From assembly GCA_030699625.1 (NCBI GenBank), contig JAUYLU010000002.1, positions 1 to 15,487 on the forward strand: a stretch of 15,487 bases of DNA, given 5' to 3'. The position numbers were made by a program, and so were the translations under genes. How positions within the stretch are numbered: position 1 is the first letter of the stretch; each line of letters starts with the position of its first letter. Below, piece by piece: positions 6,411 through 13,367 of the stretch. The stretch is from a bacterium. Lineage in GTDB: Bacteria; Patescibacteriota; Minisyncoccia; Phycocordibacterales; VMEP01. Below the pieces are notes generated by a model that saw only the letters and a list, made by a program, of their open reading frames with translations, was not told where the DNA came from and made no database searches.

Positions 6411-7843
6411 TTTTCTATCCGAGGAAACAACGTTTCTGGTTTTTTGTTTGAAAGAATCGCCTTTTTAATAAGTCCACTTGTTTCAGGCAGAATTGGAATT
6501 AGGTAGTGGGCAATTAAATAAAGGCTTTCAGCTTGTGCCCGGATAAGACTTTCGCCTTTTTCAGAATTTGATTTTATAACCTTAAAAGGCTCTGTTTCAT
6601 TAATTTGTTTATCAAGAATTTGAATTTCCTCCCAGATACAATCTATATAACGATTAATTTCAAAATCATCAAAATATTTAGCATATTCTCCTGGGAAAGT
6701 GCCGCTAACATTCGGTTCCTTAATAGGGCCCGGCAAATATTCCTCAGCGAGTTTCGTAATACGCGCAGTCAAATTTCCTAATCCATTCGCCAAATTGGCA
6801 TTGTATGCCTCGATGAATTTCTTTTCGCTGAAGTCGCCGTCTTCGAAGGGCGAAATCTCGCGGGCGAAATAGTACCGGAACGCCTCGCGGCCGTACTTCC
6901 CGATGAGCGCCATGGGGTCGATGACGTTCCCCACGCTCTTGCTCATTTTTTTTCCTTCGACGGTAATGAAGCCGTGCACGAAAATCCTTTTGGGAAGCTC
7001 GAGCCCCGCCGAGAGGAGCATGCCGGGCCAGATGAGCGAGTGGAAGCGGAGGATGTCCTTCCCTATCACGTGGAGGTCGGCGGGCCACCATTTTCTGAAC
7101 TTCGCCTCGTCAGTGCCATAGCCAGCGGCGGTGATGTAGTTCGAGAGCGCGTCGCACCACACATACATGGTCTGCGACGGATCTCCTGGCACCGGGATGC
7201 CCCACGAGACCGAGCCCGTCGGACGCGAGAAGCTCACGTCCTCGAGCCCCTCGTCGAGAATGGCGAGCATTTCGGGCTTCCGGCTTTCGGGGATGATGTG
7301 CAATTCGCCGTTCTCTATAAATTTCTTTATCTGGGGCGCGTATTTGGAGAGCTTGAAAAACCAATTCTCTTCCTCGACAAGCTCGAGCTTTCGGCCCGGG
7401 TAGTCGGGACATTCGCCGTTTAGAAGCGCGCTTCCCGGATGGAAGGCCTCGTGCCCCACGCAGTAGAGCCCTTTGTATTTCCGCTTCTCAAGGTCTCCTT
7501 TCTTTTCGATCGCTTCCCAGAGCTTAACCGCTCCCGGCCAATGGCGCTCCCGGTCCGACGTGCGGATGAAATCGTCGTTCGAGATGTCGAGCGCCTTCGC
7601 GAGCGCCTTCACTTTCGCGGCATTCTCGTCGACAAAGGCCTGTGCCTCCATGCCTTTATCCTTCGCGGCGCGGGCAATCTTCGCGCCGTGCTCGTCGGTG
7701 CCAGTCAAAAAAAACACTTCGTCTCCCCGCTCGCGGCGATAGCGCGCGATGATGTCGGAAAGCAAAAGCTCATAGGCGAAGCCGAGGTGCGGCGCCGCAT
7801 TGGTGTAGATGATGGAAGTGGTAAGGTAGAATTTCTCCGCCAT
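6407..7843 (-). CDS. metG: Methionyl-tRNA synthetase
   Basis: This class I enzyme charges tRNA-Met. The 478-residue product has the HIGH-type motif HLGF at 19-22 (YTNAAPHLGFAYE) and KMSKS at 298-302. The connective insert holds CVGH (127-130) and ECPDYPG instead of the usual paired CxxC knuckles, so zinc binding is likely reduced or uses histidine. The C-terminal helical anticodon-binding domain ends without the EMAP-like dimerisation domain. The GC content changes abruptly inside the gene: by hand count 6421-6720 (residues about 374-475) is about 34 percent GC, while the stretch at 6841-6900 is about 62 percent. The gene follows the AI-2E transporter gene by 25 bases and overlaps tatD by four. 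No Shine-Dalgarno is visible. Confidence 0.97.
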   Translation of the reverse strand: MAEKFYLTTSIIYTNAAPHLGFAYELLLSDIIARYRRERGDEVFFLTGTDEHGAKIARAAKDKGMEAQAFVDENAAKVKALAKALDISNDDFIRTSDRERHWPGAVKLWEAIEKKGDLEKRKYKGLYCVGHEAFHPGSALLNGECPDYPGRKLELVEEENWFFKLSKYAPQIKKFIENGELHIIPESRKPEMLAILDEGLEDVSFSRPTGSVSWGIPVPGDPSQTMYVWCDALSNYITAAGYGTDEAKFRKWWPADLHVIGKDILRFHSLIWPGMLLSAGLELPKRIFVHGFITVEGKKMSKSVGNVIDPMALIGKYGREAFRYYFAREISPFEDGDFSEKKFIEAYNANLANGLGNLTARITKLAEEYLPGPIKEPNVSGTFPGEYAKYFDDFEINRYIDCIWEEIQILDKQINETEPFKVIKSNSEKGESLIRAQAESLYLIAHYLIPILPETSGLIKKAILSNKKPETLFPRIEK

Positions 7844-7868
7844 TGGTCGCTTCTGATGCGCGTCAGGA

Positions 7869-8942
7869 TTAGGAATGCGCTCCTCCGGTTGACGTCATGC
7901 TCTTTCTCTTCTCGATGTCCGAGGCGAACTCGACGAGCACTGACGCAATGGGCACTGCAAGCACGATGCCGAGAAAGCCCGCGAGCTTCGCTCCCACGAT
8001 GAGCGAAACGATGACGAGGAGCGGCGGCACGCCGGTCACCTTGCGCACCACGAGCGGATAGATGAGGTGGTTCTCGAACTGCTGGATGATGACGTAAAAG
8101 CCGATGACCATGAGGCCGAGCGTCGCTCCTCCCTCGGCGAAGCCGAGGATGACGGCGGGCACCGCCGCCATGACCGGCCCGAACACCGGTATGAGCTCGA
8201 AGAGGGCGGCGATGACCGCGAGGAGGAAGGCGTACGGCACGCCGAGCACGGTGAGGCCGAGATAGACGAGAACGCCGATAAGAAGCCCGAGAAGGACCTG
8301 CCCCTGGAGCCAGAGGCCGATCTTCTCCTGCGAGCGCCGCCAGAGGTCGAGCACGTACTTCTCGTGCTGGAGGGGCGTCACGATGCGGAGAAAGTTTTCC
8401 ACGCCGCGCTCCTGCACCGAAAGATAGAACGAGATGACGACGATAAGGATGAAACCGGTGATGCCGCCGAAAACGAAATTAAGCGTCTGGATGGCCCCGC
8501 CGGTAAGGCTGAAGACGGTCTCCTTGAGGTCGGTGATGGCGTCGCCCGAGGAGAACCGCTCCGAAAGCTCGGTGAGGAGGCTTTGGGCGCCGAAGATGTT
8601 ATAGAGCGTCGCGTCGAGCCCCTCGACGGAGCCGAGGTATTCCGGCATGAGCTCGATGAAGTTGAGGGCATCCGTGAGGAGCGGCGGCAGGAAGAAATAG
8701 AAGAGGACGAAAAAACCGACGAAAAGGAGGAGGAACAGCAAAAGCACCGAGACCACCCGGGGAATGTTGTAGCGGAGGAGCTTCGTGGTGAAAGGCCCGA
8801 GGGCCGAGGCGATGATGATCGAGGCGAGCACCACGAGCGCCACTTCGCGCACGAGATAGAGCGCGACGAAAAAGAGGGCGACCACAAAAAAACGCACGAT
8901 GGTGCCCGTGCTTATCGAAATGGAGGAGACGTCCCTGTCCAT
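7869..8942 (-). CDS. AI-2E family (PerM/YdiK-type) membrane transporter
   Basis: The 357-residue product has about eight hydrophobic segments in the spacing typical of the AI-2E transporter family: a pair at about 15-48 (IVRFFVVALFFVALYLVREVALVVLASIIIASALGPF), one at about 62-88, a long soluble stretch, one at about 152-172, then four in the C-terminal half with the conserved FELIPVFGPVMAAVPAVILGF and AGFLGIVLAVPIASVLVEF. Members export small molecules or ions; the substrate cannot be read from sequence. The ATG at 8942 gives a normal short N-terminus. The start codon lies exactly at the edge of a 115-bp inverted-repeat element that separates it from a leaderless-type promoter at 9068-9096. 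metG and tatD follow closely and probably share the transcript. Confidence 0.9.
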   Translation of the reverse strand: MDRDVSSISISTGTIVRFFVVALFFVALYLVREVALVVLASIIIASALGPFTTKLLRYNIPRVVSVLLLFLLLFVGFFVLFYFFLPPLLTDALNFIELMPEYLGSVEGLDATLYNIFGAQSLLTELSERFSSGDAITDLKETVFSLTGGAIQTLNFVFGGITGFILIVVISFYLSVQERGVENFLRIVTPLQHEKYVLDLWRRSQEKIGLWLQGQVLLGLLIGVLVYLGLTVLGVPYAFLLAVIAALFELIPVFGPVMAAVPAVILGFAEGGATLGLMVIGFYVIIQQFENHLIYPLVVRKVTGVPPLLVIVSLIVGAKLAGFLGIVLAVPIASVLVEFASDIEKRKSMTSTGGAHS

Positions 8943-9056
8943 CCTGTTAGAGGCAGGCCGCGGTCGCCCGCAAGCCCTTGAGATTATTTGAAATTTTCAT
9001 TCGACCTTTTTGCCACAAAGCCCTGATAGTGGTCGCGACCGCGGCCTCTAACAGGA
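8942..9056. mobile_element. MITE-like element with inverted ends, upstream of the AI-2E gene
   Basis: The left arm (8941-8967) begins ATCCTGTTAGAGG and, after CAGG, continues CCGCGGTCGC. The right arm (9035-9057) is GCGACCGCGG then CCTCTAACAGGAT, its exact reverse complement apart from the extra CAGG. About 67 bases lie between the arms. TCCA flanks the element on both sides (8938-8941 and 9057-9060), as a target-site duplication would. There is no transposase gene. Removing the element and one TCCA joins the promoter at 9068-9096 to an intact ATG six bases after its -10, a layout seen at other genes here. It could instead be a cruciform-forming regulatory repeat. The arms also contain a perfect GGTCGCGACC palindrome (9031-9040). 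Confidence 0.45.
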
Positions 9057-9067
9057 TCCATACGAGG

Positions 9068-9096
9068 ATTCTAGCCCGAGCCCCGCGGAACCGCAA
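9068..9096 (-). promoter_or_regulatory. Candidate promoter of the AI-2E gene, now separated from its ATG
   Basis: On the minus strand, TTGCGG (9096-9091), a 17-base spacer and TAGAAT (9073-9068). Six bases after the -10 there is an ATG (9061), exactly where transcription should begin. That ATG now opens a 25-codon frame ending inside the inserted element, instead of the AI-2E frame. Confidence 0.5.
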
Positions 9097-9107
9097 GGAA
9101 GAAGAGC

Positions 9108-9317
9108 TTATCGCGGCAGGGCATCGCCTGCGCTACGGAACACCGAAGCCTCATTGTCTTCGTTCTCTCCTGCCCGAGGCGCCTCTTCGGCGACGTAACC
9201 GACGCCCATCGTGCCCCACCAGAGGACGAAAATGGCGAGAAGCACGAGAAGCACGGAGGCGATAAAGCCGTCTTTCAAGGCAGACAGGGCAAGCGAATTG
9301 TCGCGCATCTTGCTCAT
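9108..9317 (-). CDS. Small single-pass membrane protein
   Basis: The 69-residue product has one clear membrane segment at about residues 18-40 (GFIASVLLVLLAIFVLWWGTMGVGYV) after a short N-terminus, then an acidic polar tail (AEEAPRAGENEDNEASV). The ATG at 9317 overlaps the glyS stop as ATGA, which supports this start over any upstream one. A second ATG three codons later is possible. No family is recognised. Its coupling to glyS and position before the AI-2E transporter promoter do not reveal a function. Confidence 0.65.
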   Translation of the reverse strand: MSKMRDNSLALSALKDGFIASVLLVLLAIFVLWWGTMGVGYVAEEAPRAGENEDNEASVFRSAGDALPR

Positions 9318-10648
9318 ACCATGTGCTCCGAGAGGTAGGAGGCCAGTTCGCCGGTCTTTACCCGCGTCTGGGCGCCCGTGTCGCGGTCGCGCACCGTGAC
9401 GGTGTCGTCTTCGAGCGTGTCGAAGTCGATAGTGATGCAGAAGGGCGTGCCAATCTCGTCCTGCCGCCGGTAGCGCTTGCCGATGTTCCCGTTGTCGTCC
9501 CACATGACGCCCGGAATTTCTTTTTTAAGGTTCTCGTAGATGCCCCTTGCTTTCTTCACGAGTGTTTCCTTGTTGCGAAGGAGCGGAAAGACCGCCGCTT
9601 TCACGGGCGCGATTCTAGGGGAAAGCTTCAAGTAAACGCGCTTTTCGCCGCCAAGTTTGTCTTCCGTATACGCCTCGAGAAGCGCGAACAATACCGCACG
9701 GTCCACGCCCCCCGAGCATTCAATGTCCCACGGAATAAATTTCTCTCCGGTCGTTTCATCGCGGTACGATAAGTCGACCTTCGAAAACTCGCTGTGGCGG
9801 CGCAAATCCCAGTCCCCGCGATGGTGGATCCCCCAGGCTTCCTTCCAACCAGCGAAAGGCGTATGGTATTCGATATCCCAGGCGTCTTTGGCATAGTGCG
9901 CTCGCTCGTCTTCGGCGTGCTGTCGAAGGCGCAAGCTTTCTTTTTTAAATCCAAGTCCGTAATACCAGTCCAATGAGAATTTTTTCCAATACTCGAATTG
10001 CGTCCTTCCCTCTTTTTCTTCGGGGCGAATGTAATACTGCAGTTCCATCTGCTCAAACTCGCGCTGTCTGAACAGGAAGTCGCGCGGAGTGATTTCATTT
10101 CTGAACGCCTTGCCAATCTGCCCGATGCCGAACGGGAGCTTGGGATGCATTGAATCAATGATGTTTTTGAAATTAACATGCACTCCTTGCGTGATTTCTC
10201 CTCGCAAATACACTTTCGACGCCGATTTCTTGGACGCGCCGAGGTGGGTTTCCACCAACAGATTAAAGACTCGTGGGTCCGTCCATTCCACCTTTTCCTT
10301 CTTGTGCTTTTTCTCGTGGTCGGCAATCGCTTCCTGCTGATCGGCCCGCACGCGTTCATTGCAGCGCTTGCATTCGACGAGCGGGTCGGTCAACCCTTCC
10401 GTATGCCCCGATGCTTCCCACACCCGTTCCGGCATGAGAATCGCCGCGCTCATGCCGTATACGTCCTCACGGTCTCTAATGAAAGAGTCCCAAAAATATT
10501 GCTTGATGTTGTGACGGAGCTCGACCCCAAGCGGGCCATAATCATAAATCCCCGCCAATCCTCCATAAATCTCGGAGCCTTGGTAGATGAAGCCGCGACG
10601 CTTGGCGAGCGAGACGAGGTCCTGCAGTAAACGTTCTTTTTCATCCAT
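9314..10648 (-). CDS. glyS: Glycyl-tRNA synthetase (single-chain class II type)
   Basis: This enzyme charges tRNA-Gly and is the alpha2 eukaryote/archaea-like type, also found in many bacteria, not the two-subunit type. The 444-residue product has GFIYQGSEIYGG and YDYGPLGVELR at the N-terminus, WEASGHTEGLTDPLVECKRC with a CxxC pair (93-96), motif 2 in FRNEITPRDFLFRQREFEQME (182-202), motif 3 in IECSGGVDRAVLFALLEAY (309-327), and a C-terminal anticodon-binding domain from about 345 (SPRIAPVKAAVFPLL, then FCITIDFDTLEDDTVTVRDRDT). Motif 3 has Cys where most relatives have Pro. No T-box leader or Shine-Dalgarno is visible in the short upstream gap. An AATAAT (minus strand, 10669-10664) could be the -10. 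The stop overlaps the next small gene. Confidence 0.96.
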   Translation of the reverse strand: MDEKERLLQDLVSLAKRRGFIYQGSEIYGGLAGIYDYGPLGVELRHNIKQYFWDSFIRDREDVYGMSAAILMPERVWEASGHTEGLTDPLVECKRCNERVRADQQEAIADHEKKHKKEKVEWTDPRVFNLLVETHLGASKKSASKVYLRGEITQGVHVNFKNIIDSMHPKLPFGIGQIGKAFRNEITPRDFLFRQREFEQMELQYYIRPEEKEGRTQFEYWKKFSLDWYYGLGFKKESLRLRQHAEDERAHYAKDAWDIEYHTPFAGWKEAWGIHHRGDWDLRRHSEFSKVDLSYRDETTGEKFIPWDIECSGGVDRAVLFALLEAYTEDKLGGEKRVYLKLSPRIAPVKAAVFPLLRNKETLVKKARGIYENLKKEIPGVMWDDNGNIGKRYRRQDEIGTPFCITIDFDTLEDDTVTVRDRDTGAQTRVKTGELASYLSEHMV

Positions 10649-10728
10649 AAAGTATTTTCTGTAATTATTGCGCCGAGTGAGGAGCGCCGCGAAAATTCAT
10701 TTTCATGGCGTCCGAACGATGGCGCATC

Positions 10729-10745
10729 AAAGGGCAAAGCCCTTT
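10729..10745 (-). terminator. Short hairpin at the end of the 636-aa protein gene
   Basis: AAAGGGC and GCCCTTT form a perfect 7-bp stem with a three-base loop, overlapping the stop codon of the surface-protein gene. On the minus strand it is followed only by GATGCG, so it lacks a T-run beyond the stem and may terminate weakly, allowing some read-through into glyS. Confidence 0.5.
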
Positions 10746-12654
10746 ATTTCGTAACTATACCATCAGCGTCGGTGGTCCCGGTGTCGCCGAGAAGCCGCGT
10801 GGTGAGGGCGGAGCGAGAAAAGACGATGCCGCCCCGGGTGAAGGCGTCCTCGCCCTCGAAGACGATCTCGCCGGTGAGCGAGGGCGAGGTGCCCACCTGC
10901 GAGAGGGACGGGGTGAGCCCTATTTGGAACGAAACCTGCCGCGAGGCGCTCTCGATGCCCGTGCCCTGCTCGAGCCGCCCCAGATTCCATACCACTTCCC
11001 TCGTCTCCTGAATGTAGGCGACGTCTTCGCCCTCGGGCGACGTGCGGGACATGAACCGCACGTAGCTCGGGAGCTTGGTGCGCACGACCGCTTTCGAGAG
11101 ATCGTTCGCGGAGTTCACCGCGGTCCAGGTGACGGCATAGGTCGTTTCCTTGTCGGCGCGCGGCGGGAGCGGCCCGGTGTTCGCGAAGGGGCCGCTCCGA
11201 TAGAGCGCCCGCGAGGAAAGCTGGACGCTCGAGTTCACCCGGATGACCTTGCGCTCGACGGCCGCGATGTCTTCGGGCACGCCCTCTTCGGAGAGACGCC
11301 TGCCGCGCACCCCGACCTCGAGCGCAAGCTCGGGGTTCCTGAAGAGGAGCCGGTTCCCCGAGAAGAGCGGAAGGAGCTTGAACGAGAAGGAGAACGTCCC
11401 GTTCGCGCCTCCCTCGACTTCGCCGAGCGAGAAGGTGGTGTCCTTGTTCCAGGAGAGCGTGTTGTCGCCCGAATTGTAGAATGCGCCCGTCGCCGACACC
11501 GAGCTCTCGTCGAGCACGTCGCCCACGAACTTCACATAGATTTCGGCGTCCTGCACGCGGTTTGGCAGGTTGTTCGTCCACTCGATGCTTCCCTCGAGCG
11601 TCGCATCGCTCCCCACCACGTACTCGCGCGCCGCTTCGCCGTTCAAAAGGAGCTCGGTCTCGAGAAACGGGCGCTTGATGGCCACCGTCTGGAGGAGCGA
11701 ATTGTAGACGACGCCGATCTCGCCCGGGTCGCGCGCACTCGCCGACCCCGCGTAAATGCGGAACGAGCGCTCTTCCCCGTCTTCGCCGGAGATCGTGCCT
11801 TTGATGGAGACTTTCTTTCGCGCGCCTTTGGCGAGGTCGCCGAACCGCCAGACGTTGTTCCCGTAGGTGGGCGCAGGCGAAGCGCTCGAGAAAACGAAGC
11901 CGGAAGGATACTCGACCTTGAGGAGGATATTTTCGACTACTTTCTCGGCGTTCGCGAGCGTTTCCACGGAAAGCTCGAACGGCTGGTTCGAATTCGCCTC
12001 TTTCTGCGATTCGGCCGAGAGCAAGAGGGGGCTCGATTTCACCTGCACGAGGTACGAGGCTTCCTTCACGAAAATAGCGTTCGAGCCCTGGACGCGGTAT
12101 TCGAGCGTGGCCTTGACCGTACGCTCGCTCCCCTCCTCGCCGAAGAGGACGATGGTGGCGCGCTCGGACACCGACCTGCCCGCCCCGATCTCGCCGAGGA
12201 ATTTGCGCTGCCGCACCGTGTCACGGTCGCCGGCGAGCGTCGCGCCCTTCGGATACTCGATGATAAGGTCGGCGTACTCGATCTGTTCGCGGTTCCCGTT
12301 CTTCACGTCGAACTGGAGTTCGAACGGGTTGCCGCCCTCGGTGAAGGCGGGGCCGAGGATGGAGAGGCCGATCTTCTCGTTCGAGACGACGTTCCCGCCG
12401 CCGTAGAACATGAAAAGCGCGAAGGCGACCGAAATGACGAAGAAGGCGATGGAACCGAGAAAAAACTTCCTGAAAAAGGAGCTTCCGTCGTTCTCACGCT
12501 CGCGCGGCGACGCGGCGGGCGTTTCCCATCCCTCCTTGGCCTCGTAATCGCTCCTATGAAGCGTGCCCTCGCGATGGCGCTTCACCATGCCGTCGTTCCT
12601 GTAGAGCGCCTCCGAGAGCTTCTCAACGGCGCCTTTTTCCCGTTCTCCGTTCAT
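10744..12654 (-). CDS. Membrane-anchored surface protein with repeated beta-sandwich domains
   Basis: The 636-residue product has a polar N-terminal part (about 1-60), a single hydrophobic segment at about 64-84 (FFLGSIAFFVISVAFALFMFY), then about 550 residues of beta-rich sequence outside the membrane. At least three similar stretches recur, each with an unequal-size pattern of NPFELQFDVKNGNREQIEYADLI or NQPFELSVETLANAEKVVEN followed by a YPKGATL or YPSGFVF turn, as in DUF11/CARDB-like adhesive or spacer domains. No enzyme motif was seen. The ATG at 12654 is preferred over an in-frame ATG at 12765, because the extra 37 codons would run through a perfect palindrome and a promoter. TG-T-TATACT lies seven bases before the ATG. 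It is separate from recO upstream and glyS downstream. Confidence 0.85.
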   Translation of the reverse strand: MNGEREKGAVEKLSEALYRNDGMVKRHREGTLHRSDYEAKEGWETPAASPRERENDGSSFFRKFFLGSIAFFVISVAFALFMFYGGGNVVSNEKIGLSILGPAFTEGGNPFELQFDVKNGNREQIEYADLIIEYPKGATLAGDRDTVRQRKFLGEIGAGRSVSERATIVLFGEEGSERTVKATLEYRVQGSNAIFVKEASYLVQVKSSPLLLSAESQKEANSNQPFELSVETLANAEKVVENILLKVEYPSGFVFSSASPAPTYGNNVWRFGDLAKGARKKVSIKGTISGEDGEERSFRIYAGSASARDPGEIGVVYNSLLQTVAIKRPFLETELLLNGEAAREYVVGSDATLEGSIEWTNNLPNRVQDAEIYVKFVGDVLDESSVSATGAFYNSGDNTLSWNKDTTFSLGEVEGGANGTFSFSFKLLPLFSGNRLLFRNPELALEVGVRGRRLSEEGVPEDIAAVERKVIRVNSSVQLSSRALYRSGPFANTGPLPPRADKETTYAVTWTAVNSANDLSKAVVRTKLPSYVRFMSRTSPEGEDVAYIQETREVVWNLGRLEQGTGIESASRQVSFQIGLTPSLSQVGTSPSLTGEIVFEGEDAFTRGGIVFSRSALTTRLLGDTGTTDADGIVTK

Positions 12655-12661
12655 AGAGGAA

Positions 12662-12670
12662 AGTATAACA
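12662..12670 (-). promoter_or_regulatory. Extended -10 promoter of the 636-aa protein gene, leaderless type
   Basis: On the minus strand TG-T-TATACT ends seven bases before the ATG at 12654, so transcription would start one base before it. No clear -35 was found. There is no Shine-Dalgarno. The sequence closely resembles the promoter directly before efp. Confidence 0.55.
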
Positions 12671-12710
12671 TTAGGGCTTTTGGGCGAAACGATATGCGGC
12701 TTTATAAATC

Positions 12711-12740
12711 TATTCTCTAATTCGCACGAATTAGAGAATA
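12711..12740. repeat. Perfect 14-bp inverted repeat downstream of recO
   Basis: TATTCTCTAATTCG (12711-12724), CA, and CGAATTAGAGAATA (12727-12740) are perfect mirror complements. It lies 38 bases after the recO stop and about 40 bases before the promoter of the surface-protein gene. It could terminate the ileS-SGNH-recO transcript, although the bases after it on the minus strand (GATTTATAAA) are a poor T-run. It could also be an operator. Confidence 0.75.
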
Positions 12741-12773
12741 AGGACTGCCACCTACTCACTGCCAACCAAAAAC
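12739..12773 (+). repeat. Degenerate array of five 7-base repeats next to the recO stop, opposite orientation
   Basis: On the plus strand 35 bases split into TAAGGAC, TGCCACC, TACTCAC, TGCCAAC and CAAAAAC, which fit TNNNAAC loosely. ACTGCCA occurs twice 14 bases apart, supporting the period. The array begins at the last two bases of the palindrome and ends four bases before the recO stop codon. Confidence 0.45.
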
Positions 12774-12777
12774 TAAT

Positions 12778-13365
12778 TCACAGATGGCTCGAATGAAGGG
12801 CGCGGTTCACGTCGCGAAGGAGGGCGCCGCGGGCGCTTTTCGTATCGCGGAGGAGCGCATGCGAGAGCGGCGCCTCGAGCATGTTCCCTATCTTTTTGTC
12901 GTTCCCCAGATAGCCGAGCGCGTTTAACATGCGGGCCATGAGGATCAGTTCGAGGTGCCGTCTCGCTTCGTCGTCGAGCTTTTCCTTTTCGAGGAAAGAG
13001 AGCCCCTCCTCGACGGTAGAAAAAAGCCTCACATTTTTCTCCTCGCCATGGAGGAATCGCTTCAAGAACTGGGCGATAGTGGCGACGAGAGAAAGCTTTC
13101 CTTTATCCGCAAAGATATGTTCGAATTTTTTCTCCCGCTCAGCGTTCGTGATGCGCCAAAAATCCCTGCCGCGGACGAGACCGAGCGAGACGTACGAAAA
13201 ATCGGAAAGGTGCGGACGGAGCTTCGACTTGAGCTCGCGCACCCCCTGGGCGGAGGCGACCACGAGCCCGAGCTCTTTGGTGAGCACGTGGTAATAGCGG
13301 TTCGATTCGCCGACGTTCGCGCCCGAGAGCACGATGCCTTCGGTCTGGTAGAGGTGGTAGGACAT
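12778..13365 (-). CDS. recO: DNA repair protein RecO (short form)
   Basis: RecO helps load RecA onto SSB-coated single-stranded DNA. The 195-residue product begins with the OB-fold typical of RecO (YHLYQTEGIVLSGANVGESNR, YYHVLTKELGLVVASAQGVR, LRPHLSDFSYVSLGLVRGRDFWRI), followed by a helical domain (ATIAQFLKRFLHGEEKN, FSTVEEGLSFLEKEK, HLELILMARMLNALGYL). It is shorter than the usual about 240 residues, and the CxxC zinc-binding pair found in many RecO proteins is missing; no cysteine is visible. It lies after the SGNH hydrolase gene with 17 bases between them, in an ileS-SGNH-recO unit. Heptad repeat arrays lie on both sides of the gene. There is no Shine-Dalgarno. Confidence 0.88.
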   Translation of the reverse strand: MSYHLYQTEGIVLSGANVGESNRYYHVLTKELGLVVASAQGVRELKSKLRPHLSDFSYVSLGLVRGRDFWRITNAEREKKFEHIFADKGKLSLVATIAQFLKRFLHGEEKNVRLFSTVEEGLSFLEKEKLDDEARRHLELILMARMLNALGYLGNDKKIGNMLEAPLSHALLRDTKSARGALLRDVNRALHSSHL

Positions 13366-13367
13366 GG

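Noticed and set aside
5370..6506. Plus-strand open frame of about 380 codons across rpsF, tatD and the end of metG
   Set aside because: Three recognisable genes on the other strand explain it.
8067..8981. Plus-strand open frame of about 300 codons opposite the AI-2E transporter gene
   Set aside because: Its product is almost all charged residues, as expected from the antisense of membrane-helix codons. The minus strand gives a clear transporter family match.
8978..9265. Plus-strand frame of 95 codons covering the MITE-like element
   Set aside because: No motif or ribosome site; it spans the inverted-repeat element and the antisense of the small membrane protein gene.
9318..9503. Longer form of the 69-aa membrane protein starting at 9503
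   Set aside because: The added residues overlap glyS in another frame and are Arg/His-rich shadow sequence; the ATGA overlap start fits better.
10649..10728. T-box riboswitch before glyS
   Set aside because: The gap is too short and shows no T-box sequence or specifier stem.
10705..12720. Long plus-strand open frame of 671 codons opposite the surface-protein gene
   Set aside because: It is the complement of a well-supported gene in a GC-rich region, has an Arg/Glu/Ala-heavy composition, and shows no motif, so it is a shadow frame.
12655..12765. Longer N-terminus for the 636-aa protein starting at 12765
   Set aside because: The extra 37 codons run through the perfect palindrome and the -10 box and give no plausible protein sequence.
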